From: Flavobacteriaceae bacterium
Lineage (GTDB): Bacteria; Bacteroidota; Bacteroidia; Flavobacteriales; Flavobacteriaceae
Length of the DNA: 8,548 nt
Direction of reading: 5' to 3'
Assembly: GCA_002702745.1 (NCBI GenBank)
Contig: PABM01000029.1
Coordinates: 1-8,548, forward strand
Below the pieces are notes generated by a model that saw nothing but the letters and a program-made list of their open reading frames with translations, had not been told where the DNA came from and did not search any database. The first letter of the stretch is position 1; each line of letters begins with the position of its first letter. Below are positions 1-7,052 of this stretch, one piece after another. Both the position numbers and the translations under genes were made by a program.

Positions 1-1080
1 AAGCTTGTTATTGGAAATGGGGTGGTAATTGATCCGCGTGTTTTAATAAAAGAATTAAATATGCTAAAGAAAGAAGGCCTTTCAACTAATTTAATGATTA
101 GTGACAGGGCTCATCTTATTATGCCATACCACGTCGACATAGATTATCACTTAACCAATTATCAAAATGAACTGGCAGCAGGAAGTACTCGTTCTGGTAT
201 TGCACCCGTTTACGCAGATAAGCTGTATAGGCACGGCCTAAGAGTGGCTGACCTTTTGAATAAAGACCTGTTTGAAACTCGCCTGAAAAAATCATTTGAT
301 TTTAATAAGGCTCTTGTTGAAAAGGTCTTTAATGAAGCGTTTGAGCACAACTATGAAGACATATTAAAAGAGTTTCTCAATTACGGCTCTATGATTAAAC
401 AGTATGTTGCTAACGTTACAGAGGTTTTGTCTAGCGCTGTTGAAAAAAACGAGCAAATTATGTTTGAAGGAGCGCAGGGGGCATGTCTTGATGTTGACCA
501 CGGACTATATCCATACACAACAAGCAGCAACACCATAGCCGGTCAAGTTGAAGCTGGTGGTGGCATAGGTCTTAACACTTCAAAAAAAATAGTTGGTATA
601 GCTAAAGCATATTTAACATATGTTGGGCGTGGACCATTCCCAACAGAAATTAAAGGACAATTAGAAGAAAAAATTCGCGATATTGGTCAAGAATATGGAA
701 CTACAACTGGTCGTGCAAGAAGAGTTGGGTGGATTGATCTTGTGCAGCTTAAGTTTGCTAATCAACTTAATGATTTTTCTGAAATTATATTAACCAAGGT
801 TGATGTTTTATCTGGCCTAGAAAATATAAAGCTTTGTGTTGGATATAAAGTTGATGGCAATAACTTTTCCGGGGTTCCTTCGGATATTTATAATTTTAGT
901 AATATTGAACCTATTTACGAAACTCTCCCCGGTTGGAGCTCTTTACCTAGCCGCATTGAAAGTATTGAAGAATGTCCATCTGAATTAAAAAATTTCATAT
1001 CTCGGGTTGAGGAGGTTGCTGAAGTAAGCGTCTCTTTGATTTCATATGGCCCTGATAGAAACCAAACCTTCAAAATATAA
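1..1080 (+). CDS. purA: Adenylosuccinate synthetase, N-terminus missing
   Basis: PurA joins aspartate to IMP using GTP, giving adenylosuccinate, the first committed step to AMP in the cytoplasm. The reading frame is open from base 1 (KLVIGNG...), so the gene is cut by the window edge. By alignment from memory with E. coli PurA (432 aa), about 65 residues are missing, including the N-terminal GTP-binding GDEGKGK loop. Visible hallmarks are the IMP-contacting GSTRSGIAP (from about 181), HGLRV (232-246), the EGAQG segment (near 466-480), SSNT (near 523-534), the aspartate-loop motif TTTGRARRVGW (about 700-732), the guanine-recognition TKVD (793-804) and the C-terminal GPDR (1048-1059). The 359 codons present imply a full length near 424, normal for bacteria. 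GIAP replaces the E. coli GIGP. The stop is 2 bases before purL. The family assignment is secure. Confidence 0.97.
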   Translation, partial: KLVIGNGVVIDPRVLIKELNMLKKEGLSTNLMISDRAHLIMPYHVDIDYHLTNYQNELAAGSTRSGIAPVYADKLYRHGLRVADLLNKDLFETRLKKSFDFNKALVEKVFNEAFEHNYEDILKEFLNYGSMIKQYVANVTEVLSSAVEKNEQIMFEGAQGACLDVDHGLYPYTTSSNTIAGQVEAGGGIGLNTSKKIVGIAKAYLTYVGRGPFPTEIKGQLEEKIRDIGQEYGTTTGRARRVGWIDLVQLKFANQLNDFSEIILTKVDVLSGLENIKLCVGYKVDGNNFSGVPSDIYNFSNIEPIYETLPGWSSLPSRIESIEECPSELKNFISRVEEVAEVSVSLISYGPDRNQTFKI

Positions 1081-1082
1081 AA

Positions 1083-3410
1083 ATGAAGGGTCTTGCTAGT
1101 TGGGATACAGTTGATTTTTCATCTAGCTCAGACGCTGATATAAAACAAAGGCTGCAAAACTTAAACATCCCGCTAAGCGTTGATGAAGCAAAAAAAATTC
1201 AGTTTTCTTTTCTTGAGAGACCAGCCACTTTAACAGAGCTTGTTCTTTTTTCAATTCAGGGTTCGGAGCACAGCTCATATAAGAGTAGCAAAAATCACAT
1301 TAAACACTTTATAACACATGGCAAGCATGTGATTTTAGGCGCTAAAGACGATGCTGGTGTTGTGTCTTTGTCTACTGATAATGATGGAGAAAAATATGGA
1401 CTTGTTGTAAGTCATGAGTCGCACAACCATCCTAGCCAAATTGTTCCATATGAAGGTGCAGCAACAGGCGTAGGCGGAAACGTTAGAGATGTTTGTTGTA
1501 TGGGAGCAGAGGTAGTGTCTATTGGCGACAGCTTGCGCTTTGGAGATATTAATAGAAACAAAACTAAGTGGATTAGCGATGGGGTTGTTTCTGGAATAGC
1601 TGGCTACGGAAACCCTTTGGGCATACCAAATATATGTGGCGACGTTTATTTTGACAAAGAGTATAACGAGAATTGTTTGGTCACAGTTTTGACAGCTGGG
1701 GTTGTTAAAGAAAAAAATGTAATACGATCCAGGGCGCCTAAAAACTCTGAAGGTTATGATTTAATATTGGTAGGAAAGCCTACAGACAACAGTGGGTTTG
1801 GTGGAGCCAGCTTTGCCTCTCTTGAGCTGGAAGAAGAAAAAGAACAACAGAATAAGGGCGCTGTTCAAGAACCAAATGCTTTTCTTGAAAGGCACATTCT
1901 TAAATCAACTTACGCGCTTTTTGATTTTTTAGAAGAAAAAGATTTAATTAATAAGGTTGGTTTTAAAGACTTGGGTGCCGGCGGTGTTGCGTGTGCAAGC
2001 ATAGAGCTAGCAGATGCTGCCGGAATGGGTGCTGAGGTTTGGGTTGATAAAATTCATACTAGCATGCCAGAGATTGATGGTCATATTATACTTTGCTCAG
2101 AAACCCAAGAAAGATTTATGTGGGCCTGTCCAAAAGATTTAACTCAAACCATTTTAGATCACTATAATAAGGTGTTTGATTTTCCAAGCGTTTCAATGGG
2201 GGCACAGGCAAGTGTCGTAGGAAAAATTGTTGGTGAAAGGCATTATACTGTTTTTTATAAAGGTAAAAAACTAGTCGATGGACCAATTGAAAAAATTAAT
2301 GAAGGGTTTGTTTATGATCGACCTATGTTAGAAAAGGAATCTAAACAATTAAGCGAGGCTCTGCCTGAAAATATGGACTACAACGATTTAATGTTGAAAA
2401 TTTTATCTCATGAAAACGTGGCTTCGCGTGCTGCTATTTATGAGTCTTATGATAAAAATGTTCAAGGAAGGGTTGTTAATGAAAGAGGTAAAACGAATGC
2501 CGGTGTAGTCGCCCCTTTTGATTCTAAAAAATTTCCCAAGGAAATTAAAAATGATTGTTTCTCTGCTGCTCTTGCTCACAATCCCTCGATTGGAAAAGTT
2601 GACCCTTATATTGTAGCCCAACATGCAGTTCTAGAGGCATGTGCAAAAACTGTTTCGGTTGGGTCCGCCCCGCTTGCTCTCACCGATTGTTTGTGTTTTG
2701 GAAATCCTGAAAAACCCGAACAAATGTGGCAATTTTCACAAAGCTGTATTGCTATTAGGGAGGCATGCGACCTTCTACGCTTTAATGGGACAGACAACTT
2801 ACCAATTGTGGCGGGAAATGTAAGCTTTTATAATCAAAGCGGAGATCGGTCTATACCAGCAAGCCCCATGATAGGGTGTTTTGGAAAAGTTTCTAAAGAA
2901 AAAATTTTAACAAACGGTTTTGTTACTAGCGGTTCAAATCTTTACCTGTTAGGAGAAAATCTATTATTCGTTGGTGGAAGCGTTGCTGTAAATGTTTTGA
3001 ACATAAAAAACACACAGGTTGAAAAGTTTGATGTACAGAAATATAGCAACATGTTGAACTGTGTTTTAGAAGCGAACGCAGCGTCTTTATTAAGTTCCTG
3101 TAGTTATGTTGGTCTTGGCGGTCTTGCAGCAGCTCTATTTAAAATGAGCTTTATAAATGATATCGGTTGTGATATTGAAGATCAAAAAGATAAAAACCTG
3201 CTTTTCAGCGAAAACCTTTCGTTCATTGTTGAGGTTCCTGAAAAAAATTCTTCTTCTTTTGAAGCCCTGCTTAATGAAAAAAGGTGTAGATATAAACAAA
3301 TTGGCAAAACCAACGATTCCAATAAGATTGTTGTAAAAAATTTCATAGACTTGGATATAGCTCAAGCAAAAAAAACATGGGATAGCGCTCTTAGAAAGAA
3401 GCTTCAATAA
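1083..3410 (+). CDS. purL: FGAM synthase, synthetase subunit (small-type PurL)
   Basis: PurL catalyses step 4 of IMP synthesis: ATP-dependent amination of FGAR to FGAM, using ammonia delivered by the PurQ glutaminase. At 775 aa it is the small form, which requires separate PurQ and PurS, not the roughly 1290-aa single chain. Conserved blocks are SEHSSYKSS (residues 61-69), ESHNHPS (112-118), ATGVGG (127-132), DSLRFGD (149-155), the DLGAGG segment (296-301), CSETQERF (about 338-345), and in the second half LTDCLCFGNPEKPEQMWQF and GNVSFYN. SEHSSYKSS has Ser where many relatives have Cys (SEHCSYKSS). The only ATG after an in-frame stop at 1056 is 1083. No Shine-Dalgarno is visible before it, so translation is probably coupled to purA, which ends 2 bases upstream. 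Its stop overlaps the purM start (TAATG). The small type predicts a PurS partner, found fused to PurQ downstream. Confidence 0.97.
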   Translation: MKGLASWDTVDFSSSSDADIKQRLQNLNIPLSVDEAKKIQFSFLERPATLTELVLFSIQGSEHSSYKSSKNHIKHFITHGKHVILGAKDDAGVVSLSTDNDGEKYGLVVSHESHNHPSQIVPYEGAATGVGGNVRDVCCMGAEVVSIGDSLRFGDINRNKTKWISDGVVSGIAGYGNPLGIPNICGDVYFDKEYNENCLVTVLTAGVVKEKNVIRSRAPKNSEGYDLILVGKPTDNSGFGGASFASLELEEEKEQQNKGAVQEPNAFLERHILKSTYALFDFLEEKDLINKVGFKDLGAGGVACASIELADAAGMGAEVWVDKIHTSMPEIDGHIILCSETQERFMWACPKDLTQTILDHYNKVFDFPSVSMGAQASVVGKIVGERHYTVFYKGKKLVDGPIEKINEGFVYDRPMLEKESKQLSEALPENMDYNDLMLKILSHENVASRAAIYESYDKNVQGRVVNERGKTNAGVVAPFDSKKFPKEIKNDCFSAALAHNPSIGKVDPYIVAQHAVLEACAKTVSVGSAPLALTDCLCFGNPEKPEQMWQFSQSCIAIREACDLLRFNGTDNLPIVAGNVSFYNQSGDRSIPASPMIGCFGKVSKEKILTNGFVTSGSNLYLLGENLLFVGGSVAVNVLNIKNTQVEKFDVQKYSNMLNCVLEANAASLLSSCSYVGLGGLAAALFKMSFINDIGCDIEDQKDKNLLFSENLSFIVEVPEKNSSSFEALLNEKRCRYKQIGKTNDSNKIVVKNFIDLDIAQAKKTWDSALRKKLQ

Positions 3411-4453
3411 TGAATAAAAAAATTACTTACAAAGATGCGGGTGTTGATATTAAAAAAGCTGACGAAGCAATTGAAATGTCAAAAAAGGAAATTAGTAGCA
3501 CGTTTAACAAAAATGTTTTGTCTTCGATTGGTGGCTTTGGCTCTATGTATTCTCTGAAAGACATCTTAAACAGTTTTGAGGATCCGGTTTTGGTTCAAAG
3601 CATTGATGGCGTTGGAACAAAAATGTCTGTTGCTATGGCAGCAAAGAACTTTCAATTCATTGGCCATGACCTGGTAAATGCGTGCTGTAATGATGTGGCG
3701 GCAACTGGGGCTGAACCATTAACTTTTTTAGATTACGTGGCAGGTAGCAGTCTTAATAAAAACATTGTTTCAGATGTAATTAAAAGCGTTGCACATGAAT
3801 GCAAAGAACACGGTGTTTGTTTGGTTGGCGGCGAAACTGCTGAAATGCCCGGAACATACCACAAGGATGAATATGATTTAGTTGGGGTAGCCACCGGAGT
3901 TGTTGAAAGAAAAAATATTGTTGATGGGTCTAGTGTAAAAGCGGGAGATGTTGCAGTTGGAGTTTTTTCCAATGGCCTTCATACTAACGGTTATTCTTTG
4001 GCTAGAAAGCTTATTTTTGAAACCTTAGGGCTTTCAACATCTGACATCTTACCGGGACACAACATATCGATTGGTGACTGTTTGTTGGCTCCGCACATGA
4101 ATTATAGTTCTTTAATTAAGCAAACTCTGAAAGAGGGTATTAATATTAAAAGTATTTCTCATATAACCGGCGGCGGTTTGGTTGATAATATTCCTCGAGT
4201 TGTTCCTAAAAATGTTTCTTTGGAGGTAGATATTAGTTCTTGGAAAAAAATACCAATATTTGACTTCTTGCAAAGAAACTTAAGCATTGATAAAAGAGAC
4301 CTATATCAAACTTTTAACATGGGAATTGGCCTTGTTTTCATAGTTGAAGAATCAGAAAAAGATAGGTTAATTTCTTTTGTGGGTAAAAACAGTTGTAGTA
4401 AAATTGGTGTTATTGTTGATGACGGCCTTAATGCGGTACATCTAAATGGCTAA
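3410..4453 (+). CDS. purM: AIR synthetase (FGAM cyclo-ligase)
   Basis: PurM closes the imidazole ring in step 5, converting FGAM to AIR with ATP. It belongs to the same ATP-binding superfamily as PurL. At 347 aa it matches the usual length (E. coli about 345). Motifs in order are the N-terminal TYKDAGVDI (residues 6-14), DGVGTK (66-71), the CCNDVAATGAEPLTFLDY block (92-109) including the conserved Asn-Asp, GGETAEMPG (140-148), SNGLHTNGYSL (187-197), then HITGGGLVDNIPRV and NMGIGLVF in the C-terminal domain. The start ATG shares one base with the purL stop, and a purine-rich stretch at 3393-3401 is at best a weak ribosome binding site. The last 8 bases overlap the start of the PurQ gene (ATGGCTAA). 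Its position next to purL and purQ fits channel-like coordination of steps 4 and 5. No oddity is seen. Confidence 0.98.
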   Translation: MNKKITYKDAGVDIKKADEAIEMSKKEISSTFNKNVLSSIGGFGSMYSLKDILNSFEDPVLVQSIDGVGTKMSVAMAAKNFQFIGHDLVNACCNDVAATGAEPLTFLDYVAGSSLNKNIVSDVIKSVAHECKEHGVCLVGGETAEMPGTYHKDEYDLVGVATGVVERKNIVDGSSVKAGDVAVGVFSNGLHTNGYSLARKLIFETLGLSTSDILPGHNISIGDCLLAPHMNYSSLIKQTLKEGINIKSISHITGGGLVDNIPRVVPKNVSLEVDISSWKKIPIFDFLQRNLSIDKRDLYQTFNMGIGLVFIVEESEKDRLISFVGKNSCSKIGVIVDDGLNAVHLNG

Positions 4454-5696
4454 GAAAAAAATTGCTTATCTTCAATTTCCCGGTTCTAATACGGAAAATG
4501 AAACAAAAAATATTTTACGCAAACACGGCATGTCGCCATGTGGGCACTTTTGGAATGATTCCACCGAAACATTAAAAAGCTATGATGGCTTTATAATTCT
4601 TGGCGGATTTTCTTTTGAAGACAGGTCTAGGTCTGGAATTATCGCGTCTCTTGAGCCGGTTATTAATGAGCTTAAAAACCAAGCCTTGCTTGGCAAGCCT
4701 GTTTTAGGAATATGTAATGGTGCTCAAATATTGGTTGAGTCTGGCTTAGTTCCTGGGAATGAAAAGTTTGAAACTCTCATTTCTTTAACCGACAACAAGA
4801 GGGTGGTGGGCAGCCGTATTGTTGGGACGGGATATTTTAACAAGTGGTGCTATATAAAGCCAAGCGAAAATACAAAATCAGCTTTTATTAAAAAAAATGG
4901 GAAGCCAATGCGAGTTCCTGTTGCACATGCCGAAGGCCGTTTTTTATTTAACAAAGACCTTGAAAGCGAGATATTGCAAAATAGTTTAATAGCTTATAAA
5001 TATTGTGACGCAGAAGGAAATCTTTCCAATGATTTTCCAATCAACCCCAACGGATCTCTTCATAGTGCTGCTGCGCTAAGCAATGTTGCAGGAAATGTAA
5101 TGGCAATAATGCCGCACCCAGAGCGCACCCTACAAAATGAAGCTGACGATATTTTTGAAAGCATGAAAAACTATATTGATTCCAATTCGAAGTTCAGCTA
5201 CAAGGCTTTAAACTTTGAGTCAAAAAAAATAAGATTAAAAAAATTTAACAAACCTCCGAAAACAAAAGAACTTCTAGTTTCTACAATTATCGCCGACAAT
5301 GAGGCTGCTTCGGTTGAAAAGTGTATTAACAGTTTGGGCGTAAAAGCCAAAGTAAAAAAATACATTCATTTTGAAATCGATTCTATTGACAGCCTTGATA
5401 TTAATTCAATTATCTCCACGGACGTATTGTTTAATCCAAGCAAAGAATATATTGCCAAGCTAAGGCATGGCTCTGGGGTTCGCAGGTTTTTGGTGCGAAG
5501 CAAAGACGACATTGTTGGACAAAGCCTTTCACAAATCCTGCAAGGCCGCTTTGATCTCTCTGGCTTAAAATCAATAAAAAGGGGTGTTGTTTGGGAGGTT
5601 AAAATTAATTCGGGTTCGACAAAAAAAGACGTGGATTTAATATTAAATAGTCATATTTTTTCTAATCCAATTTCACAGGAATGTCATGAATATTGA
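4446..5696 (+). CDS. purQ: PurQ glutaminase fused to two tandem PurS-like domains
   Basis: The product is 416 aa, far longer than the usual PurQ (about 220-260). Residues 1 to about 250 are a class I glutamine amidotransferase that makes ammonia for PurL. It shows FPGSNTENE (11-19), GGFSFEDRSRSG (53-64), the nucleophile loop GICNGAQ with Cys90, VAHAEGRF (159-166), NPNGS (200-204) and the His-Glu of MPHPER (222-227; His224, Glu226). A Lys/Arg-rich linker (about 252-274) follows. Residues 275-338 and 346-416 each show the PurS pattern: a beta strand, a helix, VKKYIHFEI or IKRGVVWEV, and an ending of the NP(V)IExY kind (FNPSKEYI, SNPISQEC). PurS bridges PurL and PurQ. No Met occurs after residue 240, so an internal start for a free PurS is unlikely. 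The PurQ part is certain; the PurS reading comes from pattern comparison and is strong but unproven. The start overlaps purM by 8 bases, without a visible Shine-Dalgarno. Confidence 0.93.
   Translation: MAKKKIAYLQFPGSNTENETKNILRKHGMSPCGHFWNDSTETLKSYDGFIILGGFSFEDRSRSGIIASLEPVINELKNQALLGKPVLGICNGAQILVESGLVPGNEKFETLISLTDNKRVVGSRIVGTGYFNKWCYIKPSENTKSAFIKKNGKPMRVPVAHAEGRFLFNKDLESEILQNSLIAYKYCDAEGNLSNDFPINPNGSLHSAAALSNVAGNVMAIMPHPERTLQNEADDIFESMKNYIDSNSKFSYKALNFESKKIRLKKFNKPPKTKELLVSTIIADNEAASVEKCINSLGVKAKVKKYIHFEIDSIDSLDINSIISTDVLFNPSKEYIAKLRHGSGVRRFLVRSKDDIVGQSLSQILQGRFDLSGLKSIKRGVVWEVKINSGSTKKDVDLILNSHIFSNPISQECHEY
5268..5459 (+). other. First PurS-like domain within the PurQ fusion
   Basis: This encodes residues 275-338 of the PurQ fusion protein. 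The order of elements matches PurS: strand (LLVSTIIA), a short helix (AASVEKCINSLG), a second strand carrying VKKYIHFEID where PurS has its VRxGKxxxL strand, a helix, and FNPSKEYI where PurS has LLANPVIExY. It lacks the 'lDpxG' turn of typical PurS. This first copy is therefore the more diverged one and may be mainly structural. The assignment rests on pattern comparison only. Confidence 0.68.
5481..5693 (+). other. Second PurS-like domain within the PurQ fusion
   Basis: This encodes residues 346-416. It starts with the strand RRFLVRSKDD, continues with IVGQSLSQILQG (matching the PurS 'DPqGxaixxaL' helix), the strand SIKRGVVWEVKI (matching VRxGKxxxL), a helix rich in Lys and Asp, and ends with IFSNPISQECHEY (matching LLANPVIEDYxxE). 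It is the closer of the two copies to classical PurS. It reaches the C-terminus, and its last codons overlap the purC start. Confidence 0.77.
5677..5680 (+). promoter_or_regulatory. Ribosome binding site of purC
   Basis: AGGA lies 5 bases before the ATG at 5686, inside the end of the PurQ fusion gene. It decides the purC start between this ATG and the out-of-frame ATG at 5681. Confidence 0.7.
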
Positions 5697-6660
5697 CAAA
5701 AAATATTATCAGGAAATCAACAGCAACCTGACCAATACTATTCAGGATACCAATATTGACGCCCCTAATAAAAAGGTTGGTAAGGTTAGGGATGCTTATT
5801 TTTTAGACGATAGGGTTGTAATGATTTCTACAGACAGGCAAAGTGCTTTTGATCGCGTTTTAGCTGCCATTCCATACAAGGGCGCTGTTTTAAATTCTGT
5901 CAGTGCGTGGTGGTTTAAAAAAACTGAACACTTATTTCCCAACCACCTTATTTCTACACCAGATCCAAATGTTTCTATGGTGGAAAAATGCACTGTCTTT
6001 CCGGTTGAGTTTGTTGTGAGGGGCTATATCACAGGAACAACGGACACCTCCTTGTGGACCGTTTATAATAATGGGGATCGAGAGTATTGTGGAAACACCC
6101 TTCCTGAAGGGCTAAAGAAAAACGATAAACTTGACGCTCCCATGCTAACACCAACAACCAAAGATAAAGTTCATGATAGGCCTGTTTCTAGAGAAGAAAT
6201 AATTGATCTTGGTTTAATGTCTGCAGAAGATTATGACATAGCTGCCAAAATGAGCTTAGACCTTTTTGCTTTTGGACAAGAAACAGCAAAGAAAAATGGC
6301 CTAATTCTGGTAGACACAAAATACGAAATTGGTACAGACTCTTCAGGAAAAATTAAGTTTGTCGATGAAATACACACTCCTGATAGTAGTAGATTTTGGA
6401 TAAGTGATTCATATAAAGAAAGAATTGACGCAGGCCAGGAGCCTGAAAACATCGATAAAGAATTTTTAAGACTTTGGTTTGCAAAAAACTGTGATCCCTA
6501 TAATGATGAAGTTTTACCAGACGCTCCAGACGATCTCGTTGCAGAGCTTTCTGCTAGATACATTTTATTATATGAATTAATTACTGGAGAAAAATTTGTT
6601 TTTCCAATCCTTAACAATATAAACAAACGAATTACTGAAAACATAAAGGAGCTATTATGA
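5686..6660 (+). CDS. purC: SAICAR synthetase, long form
   Basis: PurC joins aspartate to CAIR with ATP, giving SAICAR (step 7). At 324 aa it is the long form, similar in layout to yeast Ade1 (about 306 aa), rather than the roughly 240-aa E. coli form. Motifs are GKVRD (residues 32-36, nucleotide loop), STDRQSAFD (48-56), VRGYITGT (111-118), APMLTPTTK (151-159), DTKYEIG (210-216) and DEIHTPDSSRFW (227-238, metal and substrate site). The C-terminal helical part ends in YELITGEKF and a short tail. The start at 5686 overlaps the PurQ fusion gene by 11 bases and is supported by an AGGA 5 bases upstream. An ATG at 5681 is out of frame and directly abuts that AGGA. The stop overlaps purE by 4 bases (ATGA). 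The purC-purE order is that of the domains in animal PAICS. Confidence 0.97.
   Translation: MNIDKKYYQEINSNLTNTIQDTNIDAPNKKVGKVRDAYFLDDRVVMISTDRQSAFDRVLAAIPYKGAVLNSVSAWWFKKTEHLFPNHLISTPDPNVSMVEKCTVFPVEFVVRGYITGTTDTSLWTVYNNGDREYCGNTLPEGLKKNDKLDAPMLTPTTKDKVHDRPVSREEIIDLGLMSAEDYDIAAKMSLDLFAFGQETAKKNGLILVDTKYEIGTDSSGKIKFVDEIHTPDSSRFWISDSYKERIDAGQEPENIDKEFLRLWFAKNCDPYNDEVLPDAPDDLVAELSARYILLYELITGEKFVFPILNNINKRITENIKELL
6646..6651 (+). promoter_or_regulatory. Ribosome binding site of purE
   Basis: AAGGAG lies 5 bases before the ATG at 6657, inside the last codons of purC. It is the strongest Shine-Dalgarno match in the window and supports both the purE start and a bacterial-type 16S anti-SD. Confidence 0.8.
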
Positions 6661-7052
6661 AAGCTGTATTAATTATGGGTTCAACCTCAGATCAGCCACA
6701 TGCAGACAAAATTACTGCTACTCTTGATACGCTTGGAATTGAACACGAGGTTCATGCTGCTTCAGCCCACAAAAATCCTGAAAGGGTATTAGAAATTATA
6801 AGGTCTTTTGGAGAAAAAGATGCTGTTGTTTTTGTTACAATAGCCGGAAGGTCAAACGCTCTTTCTGGTTTTGTAGGTGCAAACTGCAACAAACCAACCA
6901 TAGCTTGTCCTCCTTTCAAAGATAAGGTAGATATGAGCATTAACATTCACTCAACTCTTCAGATGCCAAGCAAAACGCCTGTACTTACAGTGCTAGACCC
7001 TGGTAACTGTGCTATTGCTGTTCACAGAATATTAAACATCGGATCTATGTGA
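6657..7052 (+). CDS. purE: Class II AIR carboxylase (PurE), short C-terminus
   Basis: Class II PurE adds CO2 to AIR to give CAIR directly (step 6). Class I enzymes instead rearrange N5-CAIR made by PurK. The class II signature is clear: MGSTSD (residues 7-12), SAHK with the likely catalytic His38 and a following Lys (36-39; class I has SAHR), and AGRSNALSG (63-71) in place of the class I GAGGAAHLPGM, then ACPP (83-86) and LQMPS (101-105). The same motif set occurs in Treponema denticola PurE and the carboxylase domain of animal PAICS. The protein is only 131 aa, whereas relatives have about 155-165. It ends just after the AVHRIL helix and lacks the usual C-terminal extension. The start overlaps purC (ATGA) behind a strong AAGGAG, and the stop overlaps the GTG of purB. 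No purK is seen, as expected for class II. Confidence 0.94.
   Translation: MKAVLIMGSTSDQPHADKITATLDTLGIEHEVHAASAHKNPERVLEIIRSFGEKDAVVFVTIAGRSNALSGFVGANCNKPTIACPPFKDKVDMSINIHSTLQMPSKTPVLTVLDPGNCAIAVHRILNIGSM

Noticed and set aside
1..6. A HindIII recognition sequence exactly at the start of the window, possibly a clone edge
   Set aside because: It may reflect how the DNA was cloned, but the same site occurs several times inside (for example near 829 and 3399) and the far end lacks it. It has no biological meaning that I can support.
1081..1082. Purine riboswitch, PurR box, promoter or terminator between genes
   Set aside because: The longest gap between genes is 2 bases, so there is no intergenic space. 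Any such control must lie outside the window.
2403..3407. Several minus-strand and alternate-frame open frames of 60 to 90 codons inside purL
   Set aside because: They lie opposite or within strongly conserved purL coding sequence, show no recognisable motif and have no gene-like spacing. They are shadows of purL.
3733..3972. Minus-strand open frame of 79 codons inside purM
   Set aside because: It is antisense to the conserved GGETAEMPG region of purM and shows no family features.
5163..5300. A separate start codon for an independent PurS
   Set aside because: The last Met of the frame is residue 240 (5163), within the end of the PurQ domain. No ATG occurs later in frame and there is no Shine-Dalgarno near the linker.
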